From Silicimonas sp963779765 (GTDB lineage Bacteria > Pseudomonadota > Alphaproteobacteria > Rhodobacterales > Rhodobacteraceae): a stretch of 64,000 nt of DNA. Position numbers and translations under genes: made by a program. The stretch is taken from positions 1,488,001 through 1,552,000 of the forward strand of contig CAVZZP010000002.1 in assembly GCA_963779765.1 (NCBI GenBank), read 5' to 3'. Shown here piece by piece: positions 37,654 to 46,515 of the stretch. Every line of letters begins with the position of its first letter. Positions within the stretch are counted from its first letter, which is position 1. A model generated the notes under the pieces. That model made no database searches. It was not told where the DNA came from and worked only from the letters and a program-made list of their open reading frames with translations.

Positions 37654-39195
37654 TCAGTTCATCCAGGTGCGCCAGCCGTCCTCGTAGTAACCGACGAGAG
37701 GATGAGACAGGATGCTGTTCGGCAGCGCCTCGACCGGGCCGCTGTCCTTTCCGAACTGCGTCATGGCCGGCCATTCTGCGGTGTCATAGAACCGTAGCCC
37801 CTCCGGCAAATCAGACGTCGTCTCAGGAAGGACGCCCGTCGACGCCAGCAGGAAGCCCCAGTCGCCGAAGCTTGGAACGTAAACGTGGTAGGGCACGACG
37901 CGCAGCCCTTCGCCCGGCGCGTCGGGATTCGGCGTCTCGGTCAGGGTGCGGGCCACCGACCAAAAAGCCTCGCGCGCGAAAAGCGGCGAACCCGCCTGCG
38001 TCACTACCAGCCCGCCTGCGTTCAGCCTTCGCATCAGGGGCGCGTAGAACTCTCGGCTGTAGAGCTTGGACACGGCGAAGTCGCGTGGGTCCGGCAGGTC
38101 CAGCACGATCGCATCCCAGCTTCGATCCGTCTCGCGTACGAAGGTCCAGGCATCCTCGTTCACTATCGTCACACGGGGGTCCGACAGGGATCGGCCGTTC
38201 AGCGACGACAGCTCGGGACTGTCGCGGAACAGTCGCGTCACGCGCGGGTCGAGATCGACGAGCGTCACCCGCTCCACGCCCGGCCAGCGCAGGATCTCGC
38301 GGGTCGCCATGCCGTCCCCGCCGCCCAGTACCAGCACATCGGCGGGCCGCGCGACCCGGCTCATGGCGGGATGGATCAGCGCCTCGTGATAGCGATATTC
38401 GTCACGCGTATCGAACTGGATCGAGCCGTTCAGGAACAGGCGGTACCGGTCCTGCCAGCGGGTGACGACGATGCGTTGATAGGGCGTCTCTTCGGCAAGG
38501 ATCACATCGTCCTCGAAAAAGGCAGCGTCGGACAGCGACACCAGCCTGTCCGTCTGCACCAGCCCCGCAACGCAGGCAACGAGCCCGGCCGCCCAAAGCC
38601 CCCGCAGCCCCCAGCCGATCCGGTCGCGGAACAGCCAGACCGAGACGCCCGCAACGACGAGATTGAGTATCCCGAACGTCAGGCTCGCCGCCATCAGGCC
38701 AAGCTGCGGCACGATCACGAGCGGGAACAGCACAGCCGCGACCAAGGCGCCGGCGTAGTCCGCCGTCAGCACGCTCGACAGCGTATGGTCCATCGCCCGG
38801 CGAGCCTGGAGGATGCGCGTGATGAGCGGGATCTCGAGCCCCGAAAGCGCCCCGATGGCAATGACGATGGCGAAGAGGATGCCCTGAAGCCCCTCGAGCC
38901 AGCCGTAGGACAGGAAGAGGATCGGCGCCGAGAAGCCGCCGACCAGGCCCAGAAGGACCTGGCTCAAGGTAAAGCCCGCCTCGGCGTTGGTCACGAAACG
39001 CGACGCCCAGGCGCCGAGCCCCATGGAGGACATGAAAATCCCGATGACCAGCGAAAATTGCGTGACGCTGTCGCCCAGAAGGTACGACGACACCGCGCCC
39101 GCGATCAGCTCATAGACAAGTCCCGCCACCGCGACCGCGAAGGTCGCGGCCAGAAGCCACAGGGCCTGGCCGTCGCGGGACGAAGGCTCGGCCAT
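37654..39195 (-). CDS. Membrane-embedded spermidine-synthase-like protein
   Basis: A 513-residue fusion of about seven membrane helices (1-220) with a polyamine aminopropyltransferase-type domain (about 225-500). The synthase domain carries ETPYQRIVVTR (236-), LGGGDGMATREIL (about 290), VDLDPRVTRL (313-) and DLPDPRDFAVSKLYSREFY (366-), which supplies the catalytic Asp pair and the aminopropyl donor site. It is the last gene of the DUF4178/DUF350 operon, and its ATG overlaps the DUF350 stop (TGATG). No AdoMet decarboxylase gene is adjacent, so the donor must come from elsewhere or the reaction differs. Confidence 0.85.
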   Translation of the reverse strand: MAEPSSRDGQALWLLAATFAVAVAGLVYELIAGAVSSYLLGDSVTQFSLVIGIFMSSMGLGAWASRFVTNAEAGFTLSQVLLGLVGGFSAPILFLSYGWLEGLQGILFAIVIAIGALSGLEIPLITRILQARRAMDHTLSSVLTADYAGALVAAVLFPLVIVPQLGLMAASLTFGILNLVVAGVSVWLFRDRIGWGLRGLWAAGLVACVAGLVQTDRLVSLSDAAFFEDDVILAEETPYQRIVVTRWQDRYRLFLNGSIQFDTRDEYRYHEALIHPAMSRVARPADVLVLGGGDGMATREILRWPGVERVTLVDLDPRVTRLFRDSPELSSLNGRSLSDPRVTIVNEDAWTFVRETDRSWDAIVLDLPDPRDFAVSKLYSREFYAPLMRRLNAGGLVVTQAGSPLFAREAFWSVARTLTETPNPDAPGEGLRVVPYHVYVPSFGDWGFLLASTGVLPETTSDLPEGLRFYDTAEWPAMTQFGKDSGPVEALPNSILSHPLVGYYEDGWRTWMN

Positions 39196-39413
39196 CAGGA
39201 GAGGATCACCGCTCCGATCAGGATCGAGACCGAGATGAACAGCGACCCTATAAGGACCGCAATGGCCATGTTCTGGTCGTCCTCGATCTCTTTTCTCAGA
39301 GAAAAGGGCGTGAAGAATTCTATCGCCTTCCAGCTCAGGCCCAGAAGGACAAGCCCGAGGATGACGTAGAAGATGGTCGCCACCACCTCCGCCGGGTTGA
39401 TTGCATCTAGCAT
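39195..39413 (-). CDS. DUF350 (YjfL-like) membrane protein
   Basis: A 72-residue protein with two hydrophobic segments (about 10-28 and 49-70) separated by the charged loop KAIEFFTPFSLRKEIEDDQN. This matches one repeat of DUF350, the YjfL family, which elsewhere occurs in tandem copies. It overlaps the spermidine-synthase-like start by one base and follows the 53-residue peptide by ten bases. Membrane location is evident; function is not known. Confidence 0.85.
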   Translation of the reverse strand: MLDAINPAEVVATIFYVILGLVLLGLSWKAIEFFTPFSLRKEIEDDQNMAIAVLIGSLFISVSILIGAVILS

Positions 39414-39423
39414 CTCAGTCTCC

Positions 39424-39585
39424 TTATTTCACGCCGCCGCTGCCCACGTAGTATCCGCCGCCGGGCGAGCCGGTGCGGGTCGAGATGACGTTGTTGGATT
39501 CGCCCCAGACGCCGCCGAGGGCCATCAGCCCCGCGGCGCCGATGATGCCTGCGACCAGCACGACAAGGACGATCCTGACAAGCAT
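39424..39585 (-). CDS. Small membrane peptide in the DUF4178 operon
   Basis: A 53-residue protein with one hydrophobic segment (MLVRIVLVVLVAGIIGAAGL, 1-20) and a Ser/Gly-rich tail (STRTGSPGGGYYVGSGG). Its ATG overlaps the stop of the long DUF4178 gene by one base and its TAA lies ten bases before DUF350, so it is translated as part of the operon. Signal peptide or membrane anchor; no family recognised. Too short for many gene finders. Confidence 0.65.
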   Translation of the reverse strand: MLVRIVLVVLVAGIIGAAGLMALGGVWGESNNVISTRTGSPGGGYYVGSGGVK

Positions 39586-40853
39586 CAGTCGTCATCCCAG
39601 TCGCTGCCGGTCCATCTGCCGGACCGCGCCAGATGGTTCTGCGCGAGGAGTCCCGCGCCGATTACTCCGAAGAGGACGCCCGCCGCCGCAAGCCACCACG
39701 GATTGGCGACGCCAACCCGAACGGAAGCCTCCATCTGCGAGGCCTTGACGCCGCCGGTCCAGTCAACGTCGGCCTCCGACATGGCGAGAGACAGGGTGTA
39801 GTCGCCCTCTTCGAGCCTGAGGCGGGTCCTGGCCTTCTGCGATCCTTCGGACCAGTCGCTTCCGCTGTAATATTCCACACCGCGCTCGAAAGCCGCCACT
39901 GGTGCCTCGGCACCGTCGACAAGCTCGGCCTCGAACCACGCCCAGCTATTGTTGGCGTTCGACCAGATGGTGATCTCGGTCAGGGCCTCGGCGGAGGTGA
40001 CGGTGAACGGCAATTCAACCTCGACCGATACGGGAACCTTGCCGCTTACGGCAACGGTCTCGCCGCGCAGCGACACCAGGAACGCCAGCGCAATCGACGC
40101 AGCCGCCGCACCGATGGCGAGGTTGCGCAGGAAGAGCTGGATCGGCGGCCGCTCGCGGAAATCGAGTGGATGCCGACGCCCCGGCTTCGGCATGCGTGCC
40201 GCATCGACACCGAAGCTTGTCAGCAAGTCGGCCTGGTCGGGCAGGTGTGTCATCTCGTATTCGACCTCGGACCCCGAGGCGAGGATGTCCAGCATCTGCG
40301 TGTCGCCCAGAAGCGTGACGTAGTCGGCGGTGTCGTCAAGTGACGGACGGAAGTTGAACTCGCCTTCGATGAAGGTCGGTTTGGCCCGGCCCGAGGCATA
40401 GTAGAGGAAACGTTCGCCTCCCAGCCGGACCGAAGGGCGCGTCTCGGACGTCTCGATCTGCCGGGCCGACACGAGGGCGGGCCGGGGGATGTCGCGCGTC
40501 TTGCGTGTAAAGGTGACGTGTCCGTCCTCGACTGAGAGCCAGGCGTAACCGTGCGTGGGCGAGTAGATCTGGTGATCGACCCAGGACCATGTGCGGCCCG
40601 CGTGATATTCCTGCCAGGCGATGGTCCCAATGACCGTGAAGTCGACGCCCCAGACCGCCCCGGTCATCCCGAGGTCGAAGGGCGACCGGGGCCGTGGCAT
40701 GTCGCGGAACTGCGCGACGACCTTGTAGTCGTCCTGGGCATCCAGCTCGGCGCCGCAATAGGAGCAGACATGCGTCAGAACACGCCCCCCGCCGAGAACG
40801 TCCAGCCCGGCGCCGCATTGGGTGCAGTTCAGCTTCTGGAGCGTGCCAGTCAT
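39585..40853 (-). CDS. DUF4178 protein with zinc ribbon and membrane anchor
   Basis: A 422-residue protein. The N terminus has a CxxC...CxxC ribbon (LNCTQCGAGLDVLGG, HVCSYCGAELDA). DUF4178 repeats follow, with WQEYHAGRTWSWVDHQIYSPTHGYAWLSVEDGH. Two hydrophobic segments lie at about 235-255 and 385-405, so the middle to C-terminal part is probably exported. It overlaps the upstream DUF4178 gene by ATGA and the small peptide by one base. Exact function unknown; a role in membrane stress alongside the synthase is inferred. Confidence 0.82.
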   Translation of the reverse strand: MTGTLQKLNCTQCGAGLDVLGGGRVLTHVCSYCGAELDAQDDYKVVAQFRDMPRPRSPFDLGMTGAVWGVDFTVIGTIAWQEYHAGRTWSWVDHQIYSPTHGYAWLSVEDGHVTFTRKTRDIPRPALVSARQIETSETRPSVRLGGERFLYYASGRAKPTFIEGEFNFRPSLDDTADYVTLLGDTQMLDILASGSEVEYEMTHLPDQADLLTSFGVDAARMPKPGRRHPLDFRERPPIQLFLRNLAIGAAAASIALAFLVSLRGETVAVSGKVPVSVEVELPFTVTSAEALTEITIWSNANNSWAWFEAELVDGAEAPVAAFERGVEYYSGSDWSEGSQKARTRLRLEEGDYTLSLAMSEADVDWTGGVKASQMEASVRVGVANPWWLAAAGVLFGVIGAGLLAQNHLARSGRWTGSDWDDD

Positions 40854-41461
40854 GCCGCCCGCAGGTCCCAGGGATCAAGCCAGACGCCCAGTGTCCAGGC
40901 TTCGCCGCCCTCCCATCTTTCGAAGGTCGCGATCTGGCCGCCCGGTCCGGCGAGGTCGAAATAGAGATGTGCCTCGTCGATCTCCAACTCCTCGGGGAAC
41001 TCGCCGCGAACCGCTAGACAGACCGCCGTTTCCGCTTCGGTCACGCGGAACGACTCGCCCCTGATCGAGACCGTCGCGCCAAGCGAAGGACGAAAGCCCG
41101 CAGGCCAGTCGCGTGGGTCGAGCGGACGCTCAAGCGCATAGTCGCCTTCGTCCGCGGACAGCCAGTGGCCCTCGCCGTCGCCGTCGAGACACCAGAACTC
41201 GTCCCACCAGCCCCGGCCATAGCTGAAGCGGGCATGACCGACCGGCATCAGCGTCAGCCCCTCGACCTCGACCTGGTCTCCAAGCCGCACCAGCAAGGGC
41301 GCGTCCTGCATCACGCCACCCGATCCCGCAAGCTCCCACGCCTCGTCGCGCAGGACGTTGGTCGTGCCGCAGTGCGTGCAGGTGAACATCTTCGCATGAC
41401 GAAGCCGGCGAGGAAGCTCGGCGCCGCAGTTTCCGCAATGATGTGTCGCCGGCTCTGCCAT
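40850..41461 (-). CDS. DUF4178 zinc-ribbon protein (short)
   Basis: A 203-residue soluble protein with an N-terminal zinc ribbon (CGNCGAELPRR, FTCTHCGTTNVL) and a DUF4178 domain (about 50-130: GRGWWDEFWCLDGDGEGHWLSADEGD). It lacks membrane helices, unlike its longer neighbour. The ATG at 41461 is chosen over the TTG three bases upstream. It is the first gene of the operon running to 37654. Confidence 0.82.
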   Translation of the reverse strand: MAEPATHHCGNCGAELPRRLRHAKMFTCTHCGTTNVLRDEAWELAGSGGVMQDAPLLVRLGDQVEVEGLTLMPVGHARFSYGRGWWDEFWCLDGDGEGHWLSADEGDYALERPLDPRDWPAGFRPSLGATVSIRGESFRVTEAETAVCLAVRGEFPEELEIDEAHLYFDLAGPGGQIATFERWEGGEAWTLGVWLDPWDLRAA

Positions 41462-41520
41462 CAAAATGAAGTCTTGTACGATGGTCGGAAGATGGACGAG
41501 CCCGACTCGAAGGGCAACCG

Positions 41521-42432
41521 CTAAGGCCCGTCGGACCCCATGTGCCGAAGCCCGCGCGTCTCTGCCAGCATGACCTGCCGTTGCCGTTCCCTGAACCGCG
41601 CGCGGTCGGTGTCGTCATAGGCGTCCATGCACCTGGGACAGCTCACGCCCGCCTCGAAATGGGGATGGAGCGTCTCGGCCGGTGTCAGCGGGACGCCGCA
41701 GGCATGACAGAGGCTGTGATCGCCCTCGACCAGACCATGTGCGACCGAGACGCGCCCGTCGAAGACGAAGCAGGCGCCGTCCCACAGGCTGTCGGACGCA
41801 GGCACCTCCTCCAGGTATTTGAGGATGCCGCCGTCGAGGTGAAACACCTCTTCCACACCTTGCGACAACAGATAGCTCGACGCCTTCTCGCAACGGATGC
41901 CTCCGGTGCAGAACATGGCGATCTTCCGGTCGCGAAGCCCGTCACCGTTCTTCGCCCACCAGTCCGGAAACTCTCCGAAGCTGCGGGTGCCCGGATCGAG
42001 CGCACCCCGGAAGGTGCCGATCGAGACCTCGTAGTCGTTGCGGGTATCGATCACGACGACATCGTCGCGCGAAATGAGGTCGTTCCACTCCCGCGCCGGG
42101 ACATAGGTTCCCACGGCGTGCGACGGGTTCGCCTCGGGACGGCCAAGGGTGACGATCTCGCGCTTCACGCGCACCTTCATGCGGGCAAAAGGCATCTCGG
42201 ACGCGTGGCTTTCCTTCCACGACAGGTCGGCGCACCCCGGCAGCGCCTTCAGGTGCGCCAGCACCGCATCCACGCCCTCGCGCGGTCCGGCGATGGTGCC
42301 GTTGACGCCTTCGGGCGCCAGAAGGATGGTGCCTCGCACGCTGCCGCCGCGGGCGACTGCCAGAAGCGGCGCGCGAAGCGACTCCGGATCGTCGAAGGAC
42401 GTGAAACGATAGAAGGCGGCAACCGTCAGCAT
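41521..42432 (-). CDS. trhO: tRNA uridine(34) hydroxylase TrhO, rhodanese family
   Basis: A 303-residue protein of the YceA/TrhO group, which hydroxylates U34 of certain tRNAs. It contains an N-terminal ferredoxin-like domain (VAAFYRFTSFDDPE, LLAPEGVNGTIAG) and a rhodanese domain with the catalytic Cys in MFCTGGIRCEKASSYLLSQG (about 180). The C-terminal Cys-rich segment (CHACG, CPRCMD) probably binds zinc. Family and length are clear. Confidence 0.93.
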   Translation of the reverse strand: MLTVAAFYRFTSFDDPESLRAPLLAVARGGSVRGTILLAPEGVNGTIAGPREGVDAVLAHLKALPGCADLSWKESHASEMPFARMKVRVKREIVTLGRPEANPSHAVGTYVPAREWNDLISRDDVVVIDTRNDYEVSIGTFRGALDPGTRSFGEFPDWWAKNGDGLRDRKIAMFCTGGIRCEKASSYLLSQGVEEVFHLDGGILKYLEEVPASDSLWDGACFVFDGRVSVAHGLVEGDHSLCHACGVPLTPAETLHPHFEAGVSCPRCMDAYDDTDRARFRERQRQVMLAETRGLRHMGSDGP

Positions 42433-42504
42433 GGGCGCGGCAGATACGCCGTTGCGAAGCCTCGGGCAAGCCGTAGTCTGGGCAGAAGCAACGGAGAACG
42501 GACC

Positions 42505-43110
42505 ATGAGGAAGACGAACGAAGCGATCCTCGTCATCGACGTGCAGAACGATTTCTGTCCGGGAGGCGCACTTGCCGTCGCGGGCGGAGACGAGATTATC
42601 GCGCCGATCAACGCGCTTGTGCCCGAGTTCCAGGTCCGCGTCTTCACGCAGGACTGGCATCCCGCCGACCACCTTTCGTTCGCCAGCCAGCACGACGGCG
42701 CCGCTCCGTTCTCGACGACCGAGATGCGCTACGGCACGCAGGTGCTGTGGCCGGACCACTGCCTGATCGGCAGCGACGGCGCGGCCTTTCATCCGAAGCT
42801 CGACATCCGCAGCGCCGACATGATCCTTCGCAAGGGGTTCCGGCGCGAGATCGACAGCTATTCGGCCTTCTTCGAGAACGACCGGACGACGCCTACGGGT
42901 CTGGAAGGCTATCTCAGGTCACGCGGCGTCGACACCGTGGCGCTGGTGGGGCTCGCGACCGACTATTGCGTCGCCTACTCGGCGCTCGACGCGGCGCGGT
43001 TGGGGTTCCGCGTGACGGTCGTCGGAAGTCTCTGCCGCGCGATCGACCTCGAGGGGTCTCTCGACGCCATGAAGACCCAGATGGACGGTGCCGGCGTGGC
43101 GATGGCCTGA
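42505..43110 (+). CDS. pncA: Nicotinamidase
   Basis: A 201-residue cysteine hydrolase that converts nicotinamide to nicotinate for NAD salvage. The catalytic triad is visible: Asp in DVQNDFCPGGAL, Lys in MILRKGF and Cys in ATDYCVAYSALDA. Metal ligands appear in DWHPADHLSF. Length is normal. It is divergent from trhO, and convergent with an unknown gene across an imperfect hairpin. Confidence 0.95.
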   Translation: MRKTNEAILVIDVQNDFCPGGALAVAGGDEIIAPINALVPEFQVRVFTQDWHPADHLSFASQHDGAAPFSTTEMRYGTQVLWPDHCLIGSDGAAFHPKLDIRSADMILRKGFRREIDSYSAFFENDRTTPTGLEGYLRSRGVDTVALVGLATDYCVAYSALDAARLGFRVTVVGSLCRAIDLEGSLDAMKTQMDGAGVAMA

Positions 43111-43133
43111 CGGTCCGGGTCTCGCAAAAGCGC

Positions 43134-43155
43134 GGCGGACCCCATCGGGCCCGCC
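43134..43155 (-). terminator. Imperfect hairpin between pncA and the convergent gene
   Basis: GGCGG-A-CCC (43134-43142) pairs with GGG-C-CCGCC (43147-43155) with one A-C mismatch. On the minus strand it is followed by CGCGCTTTTGCG, whose short T-run suits termination of the gene ending at 43179; it could also serve pncA. Confidence 0.35.
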
Positions 43156-43178
43156 GTCATGGTGATGGGTTGGATGAC

Positions 43179-43673
43179 TCAGGCCGCGTTGCGGGCACCC
43201 TCGCAGATGAAGTCCGACATCGGCGGGGCGGCGACAACGATCTCCTCGGTCCGAACCGGAGTCGAGACCGTCATCCTCGCGAAGATGCGCGCAGTGCCGG
43301 ACGTCGGGCGTGCCGTCTCGGCCGCCGCGAAGAAGGCGTCGATGTCAAAGCCGTTCCAGTCTGCATCGTCCGGAAGCGCGGCGGCGATCCCCTTCAGCCG
43401 CGACAGAACCATGTTGCGGCGCGGTGCGCTGTCGGGGAAGTAGAGCCCGGTTTCGACACCTGTCGCGAAAGAATTCAGCGCAAAACCGGCCGCCACGAAG
43501 CAATCGCGAACGCACTCGGACGCGCCAAGAAGGGCTTCGGTCGCAGCAGGATCGCGGAAGATGGCCAATTCTCGGTCGAGAAGGTCCTGGATGCCGAACA
43601 TTGCGGCGAGCGAGGCATAGCGCGTGCGCACATCGGCGGAAATGACAGAGAAAATATCGAAATCGTAATGCAT
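43179..43673 (-). CDS. Hypothetical protein
   Basis: A 164-residue soluble protein with no recognised family. It is predicted largely helical with one short aromatic region (MHYDFDIFSVISADVRTRY). A single copy of FATGVETGLYFPDSAPRRN may mark a loop. There is no signal peptide or membrane helix. It is divergent from icd with a 181-base gap, in which no clear promoter is visible. Confidence 0.65.
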   Translation of the reverse strand: MHYDFDIFSVISADVRTRYASLAAMFGIQDLLDRELAIFRDPAATEALLGASECVRDCFVAAGFALNSFATGVETGLYFPDSAPRRNMVLSRLKGIAAALPDDADWNGFDIDAFFAAAETARPTSGTARIFARMTVSTPVRTEEIVVAAPPMSDFICEGARNAA

Positions 43674-43854
43674 GGATGAAGGTCCTGTTTACACACAACA
43701 AACGTGAACGACTTTTTAACCCTGAAGTTTGACGAGATCGGGGCGCACTTCGGGCGTTTCGCGTACATTTTCGGACGGCGTCGCTCGCACACTTCAAATT
43801 CCGGTCCGTCCCGCGTAGGTCCGACCCCATGCCACTCTTCTGGAGCCTTTCAGC

Positions 43855-45066
43855 ATGACGAAAATCAAAGTCGAGAACCCGATCGTCGAGATGGACGGCG
43901 ACGAGATGACCCGCATCATCTGGGAGTTCATCAAAACGAAGCTGATCCTCCCCTACCTCGACGTCGACCTTCTGTACTACGACCTCTCGATCCAGAAGCG
44001 GGACGAGACGGACGACCGGATCACGGTCGAGGCGGCCGAGAAGACGAAAGAGGTCGGCGTCGCGGTCAAGTGCGCGACGATCACGCCGGACGAAGGCAGG
44101 GTCGAGGAATTCGGCCTCAAGCAGATGTGGCGCAGCCCGAACGGGACGATCCGCAACATCCTGGGCGGTGTGATCTTCCGCCAACCGATCATATGCCGCA
44201 ACGTGCCGCGTCTGGTTCCGGGCTGGACGAAACCGATCGTCGTCGGACGCCATGCCTTCGGCGACCAGTACCGCGCCACCGACTTCGCCTTCCCAGGCGC
44301 CGGCAAGCTCACGCTTAAGTTCGAGGGCGAGGATGGAACGGTCATCGAGCGTGACGTCTTCGATGCCCCCGACGCGGGCGTTGTGCAGGCGATGTTCAAC
44401 CTCGACAAATCGATCTACGACTTCGCCCACGCCTCGTTCAACTACGCTCTGAACCTGGGCTGGCCGCTTTACCTGTCGACGAAGAACACGATCCTCAAGG
44501 TCTATGACGGGCGCTTCAAGGACATCTTCCAGGAGGTCTACGAGGCGGAGTTCAAGGCGGCCTTCGAAGAGAAGAAGATCTGGTACGAACACCGGCTGAT
44601 CGACGACATGGTGGCGTCGTCGCTGAAGTGGTCGGGCGGTTATGTCTGGGCCTGCAAGAATTACGACGGCGATGTGCAGTCCGACACCGTCGCTCAGGGC
44701 TTCGGTTCTCTCGGCCTGATGACCTCGATCCTGATGACCCCAGACGGCAAGGTCGTGGAGTCCGAGGCCGCTCACGGCACCGTCACCCGTCACTTCCGCC
44801 AGCACGAGAAGGGCGAGCAGACCTCGACCAACTCGATCGCCTCGATCTATGCTTGGACCGGCGGGCTCAAGCACCGCGCAAAGCTCGATGGCAACGACGC
44901 TCTCAAGCGCTTCGCCGAGACTCTGGAGAAGGTCGTGGTGGACACTGTCGAGTTGGGTCACATGACCAAGGACCTGGCGCTGCTGGTCGGGCCGAACCAG
45001 GGCTGGCTGACCACGACGGGTTTCCTCGACAAGATCGACGCGAACCTTCAGAAGGCTCTGGCCTGA
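43855..45066 (+). CDS. icd: NADP-dependent isocitrate dehydrogenase
   Basis: A 403-residue dimeric NADP-isocitrate dehydrogenase of the eukaryote-like type, oxidising isocitrate to 2-oxoglutarate in the TCA cycle. It has IVEMDGDEMTRIIWEFIK at the N terminus, the substrate-binding SPNGTIRNILGG, and KNYDGDVQSDTVAQGFGSLGLM. EAAHGTVTRHFRQHEKGE and TNSIASIYAWTGGL carry the cofactor contacts. The start and length are typical for this group. A small hairpin follows the stop. Confidence 0.97.
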   Translation: MTKIKVENPIVEMDGDEMTRIIWEFIKTKLILPYLDVDLLYYDLSIQKRDETDDRITVEAAEKTKEVGVAVKCATITPDEGRVEEFGLKQMWRSPNGTIRNILGGVIFRQPIICRNVPRLVPGWTKPIVVGRHAFGDQYRATDFAFPGAGKLTLKFEGEDGTVIERDVFDAPDAGVVQAMFNLDKSIYDFAHASFNYALNLGWPLYLSTKNTILKVYDGRFKDIFQEVYEAEFKAAFEEKKIWYEHRLIDDMVASSLKWSGGYVWACKNYDGDVQSDTVAQGFGSLGLMTSILMTPDGKVVESEAAHGTVTRHFRQHEKGEQTSTNSIASIYAWTGGLKHRAKLDGNDALKRFAETLEKVVVDTVELGHMTKDLALLVGPNQGWLTTTGFLDKIDANLQKALA

Positions 45067-45082
45067 CCCCGGTGCGCCGGGG
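45067..45082 (+). terminator. Short stem-loop after icd
   Basis: CCCCGG (45067-45072) pairs with CCGGGG (45077-45082) around the loop TGCG, immediately after the icd stop. No T-run follows, so termination is probably partial and the SMR gene 25 bases later may be read through. Confidence 0.4.
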
Positions 45083-45107
45083 CGGCCCGCCGTCCCGGAG
45101 CAAGCCC

Positions 45108-45443
45108 ATGCCGACCGTCTACATCTATCTGTTGATCGCCGTCGTGTTCGAGACGGTGGGCACCACCGCCCTCAATGCCACTGCGCAATTCACGCGGCTC
45201 GTGCCGTCGCTGATCGTCGTGGCGAGCTATGCCTGCGCCTTCTACTTTCTGGCGCTCACGCTCAGGTCGATGCCGGTCGGCGTCGTCTACGCCCTCTGGT
45301 CCGGCATCGGCATCGTCCTGATCGCGTTCATGGGGTTGCTCATCTATGGACAGAAGCTCGACCTTCCGGCGGTCATCGGTCTGGCGCTGATCATCTCGGG
45401 CATAGCTGTCATTCACCTTTGGTCCGACACGACGCCCCACTGA
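45108..45443 (+). CDS. SMR-family multidrug/quaternary-ammonium transporter
   Basis: A 111-residue four-helix membrane protein of the small multidrug resistance family. The membrane-embedded glutamate is in IAVVFETVGTTALNATAQFT (Glu15), with the family motifs PVGVVYALWSGIGIV and GLLIYGQKLD. It acts as a dual-topology dimer for proton-coupled cation export. The start ATG at 45108 is the only sensible one; the open frame upstream is icd in another frame. Confidence 0.92.
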   Translation: MPTVYIYLLIAVVFETVGTTALNATAQFTRLVPSLIVVASYACAFYFLALTLRSMPVGVVYALWSGIGIVLIAFMGLLIYGQKLDLPAVIGLALIISGIAVIHLWSDTTPH

Positions 45444-45513
45444 CTTCCGCGACGGCTTTCTTGAAAGCGCGCCAAGCGCGTGCGAGGCTTGATCGCAAAC
45501 CAACGGGCTGCCC

Positions 45514-46512
45514 ATGACGACCGCAACACGGATCAAGGACGCCGCGGCAGCGCTGCTGCCGCAGGTCCACGAACCCCGCAATCCGGGGATGGAGCTGGAC
45601 CTCGACCTCGTGCGCGCGCTTCAGGCCAACACCTCGGCCATCGAGCGGCGGGCGGCGACGCTGCCCGGACGGCGGTCGGTCAAGAAGGAGTACCAGGCGG
45701 CCTGGCTTCTCCGCGCGATCACCATGATCGACCTGACCACGCTGGCGGGCGACGACACGCCGGGCCGCGTACGCCGTCTTTGCGCCAAGGCCGCGAACCC
45801 GGTGCGCGCCGACCTGATCGACGCCCTCGGGATGCCGCCCGTCACGACAGGGGCCGTCTGCGTCTACCACGACATGGTCGAGACCGCGGTCGAGGCGCTC
45901 AAAGGCACCGGCATCCCGGTCGCAGCCGTCTCGACCGGCTTTCCCGCCGGGCTTTCGCCGTTCCACCTGCGGGTGGCGGAGATCGAGGAAAGCGTGAAGG
46001 CCGGGGCGAAGGAGATCGACATCGTCATCTCGCGCCGCCACGTCCTGACCGGCGACTGGCAGGCGCTCTACGACGAGATGAGGACGTTCCGCGCGGCCTG
46101 CGGCGACGCGCACGTCAAGGCGATCCTCGCCACCGGCGAGCTCGGCACGCTCAGGAACGTCGCGCGGGCAAGCTGGGTCTGCATGATGGGCGGCGCCGAC
46201 TTCATCAAGACCTCGACCGGCAAGGAAGGCGTCAACGCCACGCTTCCCGTCAGCCTCGTGATGACCCGCGCGATCCGCGCCTACCACGAGCTGAGCGGAC
46301 ACCGCATCGGCTACAAACCCGCGGGCGGCATCTCCAAGGCCAAGGACGCGCTGGTTTACCTGTCGCTGATGAAGGACGAGTTGGGCGACCGCTGGCTCCG
46401 CCCCGACCTCTTCCGCTTCGGTGCCTCCTCCCTCCTCGGCGACATTGAACGGCAACTGGAGCATTTCGTCACCGGCCGCTACTCGGCCGGGCATCGGCAC
46501 GCGATTGGATAG
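45514..46512 (+). CDS. deoC: Deoxyribose-phosphate aldolase
   Basis: A 332-residue class I aldolase converting 2-deoxyribose-5-phosphate to acetaldehyde and glyceraldehyde-3-phosphate. The Schiff-base lysine is in FIKTSTGKEGV, with another conserved lysine in VKAILATGEL. It is longer than the usual ~250 residues, because of an N-terminal extension (about 1-80), as in the longer DeoC group. Its product acetaldehyde is a logical substrate for the aldehyde dehydrogenase gene that begins three bases after its stop. Confidence 0.94.
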   Translation: MTTATRIKDAAAALLPQVHEPRNPGMELDLDLVRALQANTSAIERRAATLPGRRSVKKEYQAAWLLRAITMIDLTTLAGDDTPGRVRRLCAKAANPVRADLIDALGMPPVTTGAVCVYHDMVETAVEALKGTGIPVAAVSTGFPAGLSPFHLRVAEIEESVKAGAKEIDIVISRRHVLTGDWQALYDEMRTFRAACGDAHVKAILATGELGTLRNVARASWVCMMGGADFIKTSTGKEGVNATLPVSLVMTRAIRAYHELSGHRIGYKPAGGISKAKDALVYLSLMKDELGDRWLRPDLFRFGASSLLGDIERQLEHFVTGRYSAGHRHAIG

Positions 46513-46515
46513 AAC

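Noticed and set aside
41492..41524. Ten-codon plus-strand frame (MDEPDSKGNR)
   Set aside because: No ribosome site of note and no sign that the gap between trhO and DUF4178 is transcribed that way.
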